A DNA stretch of 64,000 bases, from positions 8,246,001 through 8,310,000 of the forward strand of contig NC_135262.1 in the NCBI RefSeq assembly GCF_964204865.1, read 5' to 3'. The notes below the pieces were generated by a model. That model was not told the origin of the DNA, did no database searches, and saw only the letters and a program-made list of their open reading frames with translations. Below are positions 1 through 11,517 of this stretch, one piece after another. The position numbers and the translations under genes are program-made. This DNA is from Styela clava. Lineage: Eukaryota > Chordata > Ascidiacea > Stolidobranchia > Styelidae. The first letter of the stretch is position 1, and each line of letters opens with the position of its first letter.

Positions 1-1317
1 CGGAACCCGGGTAAATCAGGCCAATACTCGGCTCCGATAAAATATGGAAGCTGCAGACCTTCTACATAATCTGGTTTCTTCACACTTTTCGAATGAGATC
101 TGATTTAATATAAATATGGTGTTCTGTAAATTCATCTTTGAATGGGCTGCAAAACGTTTTATGAACGCTCTGAAATTGTTTTACTTGAACGGAAGAGTAA
201 CTTACGGTGAACGGTATTATATGGAACTTTACGATATAGTTCTTGTCCGATTAAACTAATCATACTGAATAATTCTTACGGTGATCAAATCAAATTGTCA
301 AAACTTTATGCATTTGAATTTTTTTTTAAAACCCTGATTGCCATTGACAGGATTGATTGATTAATGGTCACATGCATACAAGAGGGCAGTTATTTTACAG
401 CTTGTGTGAATTAATATAAATTAGAAGTTATCTTCCTGCGGTCAGTGCAGATAATTTATTTTTGTTGTTATTTTGTTTTGTTTGATTGATTACCCTTTAG
501 TGTGTCGTATTACACACTATTTCATAAACTGAAATAGCTATTTTTGATTACGGCTTGGCATTTATATTGGAACATTTAGGAATGGTGTGTAAACCAAATT
601 CAAAATATATGACTGAGAAATCTACCAAATCATGCGCATTTTTATCTATCGTTACTTCTAACCGATCAACGCAACAGGTGAATGCAGTTTTTCGCATAGT
701 AATAACACTCGGTAAAAATTACTTCCTTGTTCCAATTGGAACGTAGGTTAATCCAGTGCGTCCATTGTTAAAAGTCTTCTTCTTTTCTGTCGGCAGTGAG
801 AAAAATTTCTGGGATAAAGTGTCAATTTCCAAAACTTCCTCTCTGTGAATGTAAAATTGATTTGGGTATTTCAATTATAAACCGCGAAATGGCGATTCAT
901 TTTCAAGCCAAATAGCTCACATCAGTTCAGCACACACTCAGCTCTCAAATCATTAGGACACAATGTACATTGTAGTATATTCTGCAATATAAGTTCTGAG
1001 GAGAGTAAAAAAATTCAACCCTTCGATTCATTAGGCTAATCAACACGGCAATTGTGCGCATATCAAAGATGTTCCTTACTTGTGCGCATATCAAGGATGT
1101 TCCTTACTTATAGACTGAACACTTTGAGCTATCGCCCATATGTCAACTGGCATAATATATACCTGCTTACATACCTCGTTATCACGCTGGTAGTGATGTA
1201 TGCAAAACCATCTTTGGAGAATGTTTCACATAACTTCGTCCCAGCCTCAGTCAGAGCGGCACTTTCATTTTCATCTTTTCTAAAACAATCTTCAAAATCA
1301 ACAACCTGTATTTCCAT
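1..1317 (-). CDS. 2-oxoglutarate/Fe(II)-dependent dioxygenase-like gene, left copy, 5' exons only
   Basis: This is the 5' half of a gene running off the left edge. Exon 1 is 1317-1175 (starts MEIQVVDF, a DIOX_N-type N terminus, and ends at a GTATGT donor). Exon 2 is 842-723 (LEIDTLSQKFFSLPTEKKK). Exon 3 begins at 99 after an ATTAAATCAG acceptor and continues past base 1. Phases match the complete copy at 8935-11517, and exon 2 has the same 120-base length. The catalytic HxD...H exons lie outside the window, so activity cannot be judged. The family oxidises small molecules using Fe(II), 2-oxoglutarate and O2 and is usually cytosolic. The substrate is unknown. No stop or frameshift is seen in the visible exons. 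Confidence 0.75.
1053..1108. repeat. 28-bp tandem duplication in intron 1 of the left dioxygenase gene
   Basis: Two adjacent 28-base units, 1053-1080 and 1081-1108, both start TGTGCGCATATCAA and differ at one base. The unit lies in the intron between exons 1 and 2 of the left dioxygenase copy. I see no function. Confidence 0.8.
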
Positions 1318-1639
1318 ATCAATTGCCTTTGCCAAATTACCACATAGCTTGACAATCTATCTTTGCGTACACTGAACGGGCAATGCAAACCTTTCGTAGT
1401 ATTTAACGCCGTTCAGCCTCGCTGATAAAGAGTACATATACAAATAAAAAGAACAGGTCAGTTCTCGTTGGATACTGAGTGACGACATTGCAAAATTTTA
1501 GATGTGTTGCTGCTGGAACGAACGTCGAACTTTGCATAAAATACTGACTCAAATGATTTTAGATTTTTTAGAAACCAAAAAATTATAGTTTTTTATTCTC
1601 CACTTTCTAAAGTATAAAAATTTTGACTATAGCTCTAGG

Positions 1640-2572
1640 CAGAATTCAATTCTAAAATCATGTGAATAACACGAACTTGTATTTTTGAAATAACTGATAA
1701 AACTTGCGATGTATAAATACCCACCTGCGCTATGAAAGTACCCAAATTACATACTTCATAGTTAATTTGTGGAACTAATTCTGTATCAGAATGAGACGTT
1801 TCTAGGCGATATGCATAACAGCTGTGTAGCAGTTTGAGTCAAAGTAACTGTTTTTCGAAGCAATATAATGTTGTAGTCTAAATGTATTTTTGAACTAAGC
1901 ACATGCCGTATGCATTACCTAATAATGTACCTATTCGATGTACCAAGTGAATATGAAATGTCGTGTAGGACAAAGCACATTTATTTGTGTTTTTCGTAAC
2001 TGAAGAATTGATCTTTTTACTTGAGCAGAGTATCCAAGGTGCCAAGTAGGAAGTAGTACTGATAGGTGTTGCAAGCTTCCTATATATATAACTGATTGAA
2101 TATTGGATGGACGGAATATTGGATACACGGGAATAGTAACGTCTAAAAAATACTTGGGTGTATAATCAGTGGAAATGGGAGATGGAAAACGTTTTCCTAA
2201 GTAATTAAGTTGACAAGCAGCAACTTATAATATGCATGGACAAAATTTTGCTGGGCTGTAGCCTTACTGCGTTATACACGTGAAGTAATACTAACACTAA
2301 TACTCGACCGTTAACTTATTTACACTAGAGCAGAGAGATTCCACCTTATAGTAAGTAAATAATGGATATATAGTGAAAACTTTTTTTTTTAAATAATACA
2401 TGCTTATTTGGTCTAAAGGCTATATAACTTCAGATATATACTAAAAAATTGTTAAACCTTGGTAACACCGGTGACGAATTTATCTCAGTGAGTTAATATT
2501 AGGTTTCTATAAAACGCTTCCAATGAACTGCTCTGACGACATTGGTGTCCAACCATCGATAGCGGCTATGCT
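1640..2572. repeat. Duplicated 3' flank of the dioxygenase gene (paired with 8085-9015)
   Basis: This stretch aligns along its length with 8085-9015, including shared anchors such as ATCATGTGAATAACACGAAC and GGAAATAGTAACGTC, with scattered substitutions and small indels. It is the region downstream of the dioxygenase stop codon plus the last part of the final exon. It shows that the whole gene unit, not just the coding part, was duplicated in tandem. Similarity stops abruptly at 2572, where a deletion removes the gene body. Confidence 0.85.
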
Positions 2573-5053
2573 TATGCCTCGACTGGCTAAAATCCCGAGA
2601 ATTTGCTATGAATATATACTATCTATCGATCTTTTAGAGCAGTGGTGCCGTGTGAGTCGTGCCGTTTTAGAGTAGTGTGCCGCGAAGAGATTTCATTTTT
2701 GAATTTATTTCATGTAGTTCCAATTCCCAATCTCTTGAATTCCGCGAGAATCACCCCACGGCTCTTGCTAACAAACAGAAACGAGAAATTTGAGGAGTCG
2801 TATTTGGGTATTGTCTCAATTCTGAGTTTTGCATAAAGCGCGCCAACACCGTTTCGCAAAATTAAAAATGTCAAACAAGGTAACAAATTAATGTGCGAAA
2901 ATTTTCCCAAATAATTATTATTTGACTAGTAGAATTGCAATCATAGCCGATTTATTAAATCATCATTTGAACTCAAAATAACATTTAGGATTCACGCAAT
3001 GACACGCAGTTTTTTTTTCACTACTTAATTTAATAGGAAAATAAAACAGACACGGAAGAAAATGAAAGGATAACAAGGTCAACTATCGTCTTCATATATA
3101 TCCGCATTCCGGTGTCAGAACTGGTAATATTGTTAGCTTAAAATTGGGACAAGTAATTTACAAATGGTGGTGAAAATTCAAAGATCAAAGCCGGCGCACA
3201 AGATGGAAATCGGAATAAAATCCCGAATTCACTCCTTATTATATGTCGCCGATATGAACGCATAGTCCTTCCAGGAATATAAAGCCAAACTTCGACGTTC
3301 GCCGTTGTGTTATAATTGGTCCTTGTAAAAAAAGAGTACGGGCGGAAATAGCTCACAAACATTAGAATGTCTAGCGTTCTGCATGCCTGTTGTATATATA
3401 CTAAAAATACCCGATATTCGATTTGATAAAACGATTCTATTTTACCCTCCCTTGCGACCTTTAATCACGCCAGTAATTTGGCGAAACGCGTGGTAGTCCA
3501 AAAACTGTTGCAATCAAACTTCATAAAACCTTCATTTAATTTAGTAAATTGCACTAATTCACAAAAGCGTGGTAGAATTGACGATTATTTTATATCTCGA
3601 ACACAAAAACGGTTACCTTTTCCGAATAGTTTCTGCGGTCTGAATAGTCGAATAAGCGTTTCGACATAGTAAATGCTATGATCATCGCCATCGATAAATA
3701 TATGCTCGGGCCTTGCACAAAATTCATAACGAGAAAAGATACGTCCAGCGGTTTATAACAACTTGAAACCAATTTAGTGTTTTTAACAATAATAATTAAT
3801 TGTTTTAATGAAATACAGTTTGTTTGCCCTTTCATTTCTCTCGTAAGTGCCGACAATAACACTATTGAATGATTTTGGCAATGGGAGAAACATATCAAAC
3901 TGTAACAAAAAAAAAATAGGTTTTGCAAAAGTGAGAATAACTGTGATAATAATAAGGCCGAAACGTGGAACGCGGAAGGTGGTGCGTCTGAAGACCACGT
4001 ATTACTCGTACGGCCGCGCATCTTTTACAATAATGTCGGGTGCGCTGAAGGCGCTCTCGTGTACATTTTTGTAAGAAAATAGTTATATTATCGGTAACTA
4101 TTAATCATTTGTTCGCGCTCGACTATCGCACTTTTCGAAAATGATAATTTTGTGAAGCGAAAACAACATGTGTTTAAATATAGACGAAATTATGAGGGGC
4201 GACTGCGCTCCCTAACCCCCCCCCCCCTCCCCTTCGTTGAGAGTGTGTATCTTTCAGAGAGTTAGGAGGATGTCTCCCTCACAAAAAGCAGCAATAATAA
4301 AGAAGCACCAGACATAACAGTCCTACTGACATTCACCATTACTATTCTATACCTGTTACTAAATACAGGGTATGTTGTATTTATATGAATATAATTCCCT
4401 TTATCTGATCTTCTCTTTTTATTATTATTTTATAGCAAACTGGCTTTATGCATAGAAATGTTCATGTTTTGTTATAAGTGTGCCGCAAACATTCAAAGTG
4501 CTAAATAGTGTGCGGCGATATGAAAAAAAATTGGGAACAACTGTTTTAGAGTGTCAACTGCATATCTTTAGTTGTTTTTCATTTCAAACCAGTTTGGTAA
4601 AAAATCATATTTCTCATGTAATCATAGGTTTAGGAACGATCGAACAGTACAGTATATATTGAATAAATGGTCAATCTACTGCACAGTTGGGTATATTGCC
4701 ACACGTTAGGGTACATTTGGCACGTTTCGTAAAAACGTCTCCATGCAATTGCCAAAACAGCATTCTAATAACGTCTAATGATCACTGTTAGTAACGCTTG
4801 TTATGGCATATTTTGAGTATATGATCTACAAATGGTATTTCATTTATATTTTTCACATACATATTATGTCGTCCTTCTTGACCGATTAGATGAAACCCAC
4901 CTACCTCGTGATCACGCTTGTAGTGATATAAGCAAAACCGTACATGTAAAACGTTTCGTATAACCTCATTCTAGCCTCTGTCAACGCGGCGTTTTCGATT
5001 ATATATCGACTATTTTCAAAACAGTCCCTAAAGTCCACGATTTGTATCTCCAT
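2493..5053 (-). pseudogene. Dioxygenase pseudogene, middle copy: exon 1 plus stub of last exon
   Basis: Exon 1 (5053-4905) is intact: it is 149 bases as in the right copy, starts MEIQIVDFRDCFEN and ends at a GTAGGT donor. The next recognisable coding sequence is a stub of the final exon (2572-2493), which matches residues SIA.DGW..MSSEQFI. It then carries a deletion that shifts the frame into a TAG. Bases 2573-2576 jump to sequence equivalent to 10942-10944 in intron 1 of the right copy. The equivalent of 9016-10943, which holds exons 2-5 and the active site, is therefore missing. A 1.9-kb hAT element (2640-4543) is inserted in what was intron 1. The locus cannot make an active enzyme, although exon 1 could still be transcribed. 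Confidence 0.85.
2640..4543. mobile_element. hAT-type DNA transposon, 1904 bp, apparently non-autonomous
   Basis: The element is flanked by a perfect 8-bp target duplication, TTTTAGAG (2632-2639 and 4544-4551), the size expected for hAT. The ends are imperfect inverted repeats beginning CAGTGGTGCC and CAGTTGTTCC. GTGTGCCGC/GTGTGCGGCG motifs recur near both ends (about 2677, 4482 and 4509), as is usual for hAT subterminal regions. The paralogous site near 11000-11020 lacks the element, giving a natural empty site. Internal reading frames (for example 3590-4021 minus and 3847-4074 plus) resemble no transposase I know, so it probably moved in trans. It also contains a poly-C run near 4217. Confidence 0.85.
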
Positions 5054-5278
5054 GTGAACGCCCCACTGACAATATTTCTTTCACAACGGCGACGCAAGGT
5101 TGAAGCAGTCAACAAGAATAATGCGATACTGTGCAGAGTGTTTCGCAATATTTGTCGATGTCTTGCCTCACTACACAAACTTGCTTGATGACCGGTTACA
5201 ATTTTTGCTTTTAAAAACAAGTAATGCTATGTTCGTTTAATTCCGGTACATGACATTGACATTTTAAATGCTGTAGCA

Positions 5279-5971
5279 CAGGGGTCGGCAACCCCCGGCA
5301 CGAGATTTTATTCCGTTTTCAACTGTGATGATAAACGCGATGTCTGTAGCCGAGAGGTCAAAATCAGACGTGAGTCAATTTCGAGAATTGTTGACAACAG
5401 ATTTTAAGTTTGTTTGCCGTAGTGACATAACTATGTGTACAATCTGCTGTGAAAATGTCGTTTGCCGTACCTCAAGTATTAAACGTCATTTTGAAATAAA
5501 AAAAAAATTATTCAATGGTGATTCTGAGAAGAATGAAGCTCTCAAAAGCGCAGCTTCTCGTTACGAAAAACAAAGTAATATTTTCAAAGAATTTTTTCAT
5601 TCGCAATTCAAAGCACAGAAAGTAGCTATCAAATGCAGAATGTATCGCCAATCGCGCGCGGGGAGCCTTTTGCCCTTGGTATTTTCATTAAATAAGTATT
5701 TATCAATTGTTCCGAAGTTCTTTTGAAGATGTGCCAAATAAACATGTCATTCTCTCAATGAATAAACAGTTCTCAGTGTCTGCTATGAGTGAGGAAAAGC
5801 AAGGGTAGGATTCCACTAAAACAGAAGGTTATTGTGAATATTTCTTTGTATAATGTATATATTAAAACTAACTTCAATAACTTTATTATACAACGCAATA
5901 TTTCATCGGTACGCAAACGTATATCTTAACATTAAATTGGTACGCCGGAAAGAATACGTTGCTGACCCGTG
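5279..5971 (+). mobile_element. Internally deleted hAT element (693 bp) with transposase remnant
   Basis: Terminal inverted repeats of about 15 bp begin CAGGGGTCGGCAAC (left) and CACGGGTCAGCAAC (right, reverse complement). They are flanked by the 8-bp duplication CTGTAGCA/CTGTGGCA (5271-5278 and 5972-5979, one mismatch). CAGGGGTCGGCAA is a typical end of Charlie/ZBED-like hAT elements. Sequence on both sides continues the similarity to 11700-11990, where no element is present. The element interrupts the 5' flank of the middle dioxygenase copy. It is far shorter than an autonomous hAT, so most of the transposase has been lost. Confidence 0.88.
5325..5726 (+). pseudogene. N-terminal fragment of a hAT (ZBED/GTF2IRD2-like) transposase
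   Basis: A 133-residue open frame inside the 693-bp hAT element. Residues about 45-70 (CTICCENVV...SSIKRHFEIK) follow the BED-finger pattern seen at the start of Charlie-type transposases, C-x2-C then RH. The second zinc-binding histidine appears replaced by lysine. The downstream pattern KSAASRYEKQSNIFKEFF also fits this family. The DDE catalytic core and hAT dimerisation region are absent, so it cannot catalyse transposition. I treat it as a transposon relic rather than a host gene. Confidence 0.65.
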
Positions 5972-5978
5972 CTGTGGC

Positions 5979-6200
5979 AGTATAGCCAAAAACGAATAAA
6001 TTTTTTGAGCACGTAGCAACAATCTAATCCAGAGTTACGCCAGGAGTGCTAGGAACGCCAACAAGCAGTGCTAGAATTACAATCCAGTAATTTTTGCGTG
6101 TGTTCATCGAGGCATTTCACGTGAATATTGCTCCGAACCTTTCTAATAAAAGTGGGATATTCTTCTAGTTGAATTCCATTCGTGGACTACCGGGGTCAGT
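5979..6200. repeat. Duplicated upstream flank of the dioxygenase gene (paired with about 11740-11990)
   Basis: The stretch beginning GCAGTATAGCCAAAAACGAA aligns with about 11735-11985; shared anchors include GCAGTGCTAGAATTACAATC and GTGTTCATCGAGGC. It marks the 5' boundary of the duplicated unit. Just after it, 6195-6222 resembles 1455-1482 (GGTCAGTTCTCG...ACTGAGTGA), which suggests the next unit boundary. Confidence 0.75.
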
Positions 6201-8084
6201 TCTCGCTGGGCACTGAGTGATTCGAATATTCAACAATTAGAATAGTAATATACTATTCGAAAATTTGGTAACACGTGACGCGAAAGGTCACTTGTGCCAC
6301 GCTTAAACGATTGGATTTCACAACTCACTTGCGGATTTCCGACGGAAGCACAAGGTTGTACACGCTTCGATAGATACCTAAGTGGTGTTTCTCGCGAATT
6401 CGAACAACGAGGAATATTTTTTTTTTCTGTTAGGTGCCAATCAATGGTCGCAACCCAAATTTTCTAAATTAAAAAACGGCAATACAAAATACTAAAAATA
6501 AAACGGAGAACACCATAAGTTTTGCAATAAAGCAAGGCGATGAATATGTATTTTTAATTTACTAATATACTTTATATAATCGGGCAATATATTCTCACAT
6601 TATTATGTTCGCAGATTATCGTGGCATTTCAAAGAAGTAATGCTTTCATCTTGTTATGAGTCAACGCGACCGCGAGTTACCATGAACACAATTAAATTAA
6701 AATAGAAAGACCTTTTAAATTCTCGTCGTTGTCATGGATTGAATATTGTGCGAGAGAAAAGACCATTATACACTAAAAAAGGCAGCTCTTTTAACGAACT
6801 TGTAATTGCGGCGAATTTCCGATTTTGAAAATCATTAAATTTCTGTTGTGTTTAGTTTTATTGCTTCTTCACACAGACTACGGTTGCAATGATCGCACCT
6901 TGAGGCGCAAAGGTTTTCGCGGGTAAGAAATTAGTCCGCGACCAAAAAGGTTGGGAAACGCTGGTTTAGTTTGACGCCCTTGAATTCTTTATCATAATCA
7001 TCACGGCAAATGTTTTTACGTTTACTCATTTTATCTCGTATGAAGTTCCAGATCTGGACTGAATTTAAAGTTTAATTTAGCGGTATATTCATGTGTTTTC
7101 TAAATCACTTATTCTTGACTAACTGCAAAGTCGAAATTAACACGTGCTGAAATGCTTGGGAAGTAGACAGTCGCTTAGAACGCCAGAAAACTAAATCAGT
7201 AGGCTACTGCTACACTTATCAAATCTATCAGATCTCGAATGGTTCTACTCGTCAACTGCAAAGCTTTCATTCACTACTGTATTTTGATTCGTGTTACACA
7301 AAAAGATCATTGCCGGTAGGCTCTTGTTTTGTCACTGTGGTAATTAATTTGATGTCATTACGTCACGTCGAATACGTGTAGCAATAGCAATCAATGGACC
7401 TTTCCCCGAGCATCGACTTCCTTGTTTACTTCGTGACATTGGCCAATCAGCCAGATGCAAAAAGGGACGTAACAATCCCCTCTTTTCGCATCCGCTCAGA
7501 CACTTTTCTCACTCAGACAGATTTTCAAGCGTAGTTGTAAACATTACCTCGTTTTCACGTTTTTGAATTCTATTCGTTAGTTTTCAGTTGTGTTTCGGAA
7601 ATTTAATTAAAAATCAGATAATTTAATGATCACTATGTCTTCCTAGGAGTTTTAATTTAATTGCAGTAATAAAAATAAGTGTAGAAATAGCTGTGATAGA
7701 CTAGCCTGAAATACTTACCGGTTCTTTTAAAAAATAGATTGTTGTATGCGATGAATCATAATGATAGTTTGAAACACATACCCCATTTTACAGGCGCCAA
7801 TTCGCAATAGCACTCTTAAAATAGCCCGGAAAATTTTGCAATAGGAAGTATAGGAAGAATTTTCCGAGGGTCAAAGGTCGGGGAAAGGTCCATAAGGTTT
7901 TAATCATTTCTAGCAAATCCATTGTCCGAATTGACCCCAAACTAAGTGCTCGATATAAAAATCTCTCCCCCTAAAATAAGGACAAAAATAAGAACACATG
8001 TCAAAATAAGGACGTTTCTTATAGAAATAAGGACGAAAAAGTTTTCTAAGACCAAGTCCTTCAAAAACTATAGCCCTAGGAAGA
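6201..8084. other. Spacer between dioxygenase units, no gene recognised
   Basis: No convincing coding sequence. A hAT-like right end (GGTTGGGAAACGCTG, 6949-6963) is present without a matching left end. A CCAAT-type motif (TTGGCCAATCAG) lies near 7438-7449. Several AAATAAGGAC-like units occur between 7973 and 8035. Confidence 0.4.
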
Positions 8085-8934
8085 ATTAAACTGTAAAATC
8101 ATGTGAATAACACGAACTTGTATTTTTGAAATAACTGATAGAACTTGCGATGTATAAATAATACTCACTTGCGCTATAAAAATATTCGAATTACATACTT
8201 CACAGTTAATTTGTGGAACTAATTCTGTATCAAAATTAGTAACCGTTTTTTCAAAGCCATATAATGTCGTTGTCTAAATGCAAGTCCGTACTATACGTCA
8301 AGTGCAATAACATCAAGCGCCCTCTATCGCCAATTAACTTTCGTACGAAATTTTCCACTGCATTTTTTAACTATGCGCAATCCGTATGCATTACCTAATG
8401 TACCAAGTGAATATGAAAGGTCGTGTAAGACAAAGCATATTTATTTGTGTTTGACGTAACTGAAGAATTGACATTTTTACGTGAGCGAGGTATCTAAGGT
8501 GCTAAGTATAGGAAGTAGTACTGATAAGTGTTGTAAGCTTTCTTTCTAATATAGGCTATATATACTGATTAAATATTGGATGACACGGAAATAGTAACGT
8601 CTAAAAAATAATTGGGTGTATAATCAGTGGAAATAGAAGATGGAAAACGTTTTCCTAAGTAATTTAGTTGACAAGCACAAACTCATAATATGCATGGATA
8701 TAATTTTGCTAGTCTTTAGCCTTGCTGTGTTATATACGTGACGCAATACTTACGCTAAGATCCGACCGTTAACTTATACACTAGAACAGAGAAATTTCAC
8801 CTTAGTGGATAATGCAAACATTTTTTCCAAAATAATACAGACTTATTTGGTCTAACGGCCATATATAACTTCAGATATATTGTAGAAAAATGTTAAATCT
8901 TGGTAACACTGGTTAAGAATGTTAGCTCATTGAG
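8085..8934. repeat. 3' flank of the intact dioxygenase gene, second copy of 1640-2572
   Basis: Downstream sequence of the intact gene, alignable with 1640-2492. The two copies differ by scattered substitutions and an extra stretch near 8285-8385 (CAAGTGCAATAACATCAAGC region) absent from the left copy. Confidence 0.75.
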
Positions 8935-11517
8935 TTAATAATAAGTTTCTTTAAAGCGCTTTGCAATGAACTGCTCTGACGACATTGCTATCCAGCCATC
9001 GGTAGTGGCTATGCTGCCGTCTTCAAATTCCAATTTATCCAATAAAACATCGTTGTCTATTTGAAAGAAAAAAGCGATTGATCTCCTGGATTGCAGTCTT
9101 TTCTCTTTGTCATCAGGGACTATGACGCGATGCATCTAAGAAAATAATTTAAGCGTTTCAGTAGTGTCGTTACAATGTTCAAAATGTTAGTGATTTACGA
9201 AAATACGTGCCACCAATTCAGAAAAGCTGGTAGAAACATAAAATTTAGTATTGATCAGTAATTACATTTGTCAAGACACAATATTGTTTCTATCACTCAT
9301 GAAATCGATTTCACTTTAGATACCGTTGATTTGAGTCGTCCACCAGTCCAATATTGCAGCTCGTCGCCAACGTTAATCAGGATTGAATCTGGAACATTTG
9401 ATATATTCTTGTATTCACCGTCCGAATTTTTCACCTAAAACGCAAAAGCCTGGAATTTATTTAGTTTTCATATCGGGAGATGCATAATGAATTCCGGTCT
9501 GCATTTTGCCTCTCGGGATTTATCGGATATGCAACACGACAATTGCTTAATGCTATTTGAGTTCGTCCCTTTGTACGTTCATAGTTGTTACAAAGCAGAA
9601 TATAATATTCGATACCGAATTAGTGATGAACCTTTCAATTCTCACAATCAATGCTCTTAAATATTACTTTATTAATAATAGAATATCTGGCAGACTTGGC
9701 ACCAACCTGCAGTCCACTCAAATCATCGCCGAATAAAAACGTCAGAGATCCAAAATCAGTATGCTCAGGAAACCTAGTTTGAACTCCTTCCGATATGACG
9801 TCATCATTTACAGGAGGGTAATGAAGAAGTTTCAAAGAAGACGGGTTTCCTTCGCAATTCAAGAGATGATGTGAATTGTAAAATTTATTCTTGTCCTGTA
9901 CAAACAATGGCGCGATCGTTTAACCCAGAATTGTGAAATGATAGGAATGATACTTTAATTAAATGGTGATATTAACTTGCCTTCAATTTCATAGCCATGC
10001 CCAAGGACTTGAAAACTTGTAATCCAATAAGTTTACACTTTTCTTCAAACTTTCTGATTTTTTCACTAAATCCCGGTATATTTGGCCATTTGTTGTCACA
10101 GGTGATATAGGGAACACGAAAACCTTCTACATAATCTGGTTTCTTTATATCTTTCGAATGAGATCTGATTGAAAAATTGTGTTCACTAGTTACTGTTTGC
10201 CAATTGTATACAGAAATCTCGCTCTTTTTGTACTCAGAGTATTTTGATTGTCCTTTTGCCTTGGAAAACGCTGCTGATAAGTTACCGTGTGAGAGTATAT
10301 AGTGAATCTCCTATGAGACGTGGCGGGATTTCGTAGTAGTGGCACGAACAAGTAAACAGGCACGTCTGTTTATTTGAGTGTGTCGAAACTGTCTGGGCTG
10401 CAATCGCAACCTCAGCTGGGCGAACAGATAGGCAGTAAACATAACTCAAAATGACCCCATTAAGTCTGAAACGGCCTGACGAATGATAGGTGGTATACCA
10501 TATTAGTAGACGATGACGTCAAATTAACATGGACACATAGTATAACAGTCTGGGGTGATACTGAGGCTTTATAGATGAACCAAAATCAAAGTAAAATACG
10601 ACATTTTCTTGTAATGAATAATAAAGATTACTTTCTTGTTCCTATTGGAAGATAGGTTAATCCCAATCGACCGTTGAAAAACGTTGTCTTTTCTTCCGTG
10701 GGCAGGCCAAAAAACTTCCTCGATAAACTGTCGATTTCGAGAACATCTTCTCTGCAATCATAGGTATAAGTGCGTTTCACGATTAAGATGAACTTAGAAG
10801 CATGAAATTATTTCATACAAATTTAATTGAGCTACGCAATAAAATTGAACAACTGCAAAACGCAGTCATGCAATGCATTCATTGGTTAATTGCAACTCGA
10901 CATGAAATCATATTCTGAATACAAAAGCCACTGAAGTGGGGCCGCCTCGACTGGCTAACATCCCGCAAATTTGCTACGAATATAAGTTATCTATCAATCT
11001 TTTAGTCTTAGTTAGAGTATCAACTGCCATATCCTTGTTGCTTTTTTTAAACTAGTTTGGTTCAAAAATCATAATTCCCATGCAATCATAAGGTTAGAAA
11101 CGATCGAACAGTCCAGTATATATTGAACAAATGGTCAATCTGATGCACAGTGGGATATATTGCTACACGTTAGAGTACATTTGGCACTTTTTGTAGAAAC
11201 GTTTCCATGCAACTGCCAAAATAGCATTCTGATAACGTCTAATGATTACTGTTGGTAACGCTTGTTATGGCATATTCCGAGTATATGCTCTACAAATGGT
11301 ACTTCATTTACCTATTGCACATGTATATTATGTCGCGGTTGTTGACCGATTAGATTAAACCCACCTACCTCGTGATCACGCTTGTAGTAATATAGGCAAA
11401 ACCATCCCTGGAAAACGTTTCATATAACTTCATTCCAGCTTCTGTCAACGCCGCGTTTTCACTTTTATTTTGACCATTTTCAAAGCAGTCATTGAAATCT
11501 ACGATTTGTATCTCCAT
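8935..11517 (-). CDS. 2-oxoglutarate/Fe(II)-dependent dioxygenase (isopenicillin-N-synthase-like fold), complete copy
   Basis: Six exons join in frame: 11517-11369, 10751-10632, 10164-9981, 9895-9707, 9434-9324, 9135-8935 (954 bases, 317 residues), the usual length for the family. The N terminus MEIQIVDFNDCF resembles DIOX_N. The iron ligands are H196 and D198 in the HTD motif and H253 in MHRV; the RxS motif that holds 2-oxoglutarate is R268-R-S270. Intron 3 uses a GC donor (AAG|GCAAGT), supported because frame continuity needs it; the others are GT-AG. The enzyme should hydroxylate or oxidise a small molecule in the cytosol; the substrate is not evident. It is the only copy in the cluster shown to be complete. 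A CAG acceptor-like site lies 15 bases before the ATG and is shared with the middle copy, hinting at a 5' UTR splice. Confidence 0.85.

Noticed and set aside
3590..4074. Overlapping frames inside the 1.9-kb hAT element
   Set aside because: They lie inside a transposon and resemble no transposase or host protein.
6949..6963. hAT right-end motif followed by GTTTAGTT, which also occurs at 6850-6857
   Set aside because: The sequence after the left GTTTAGTT does not start with CAG or mirror the right end, so a 106-bp element is not supported.
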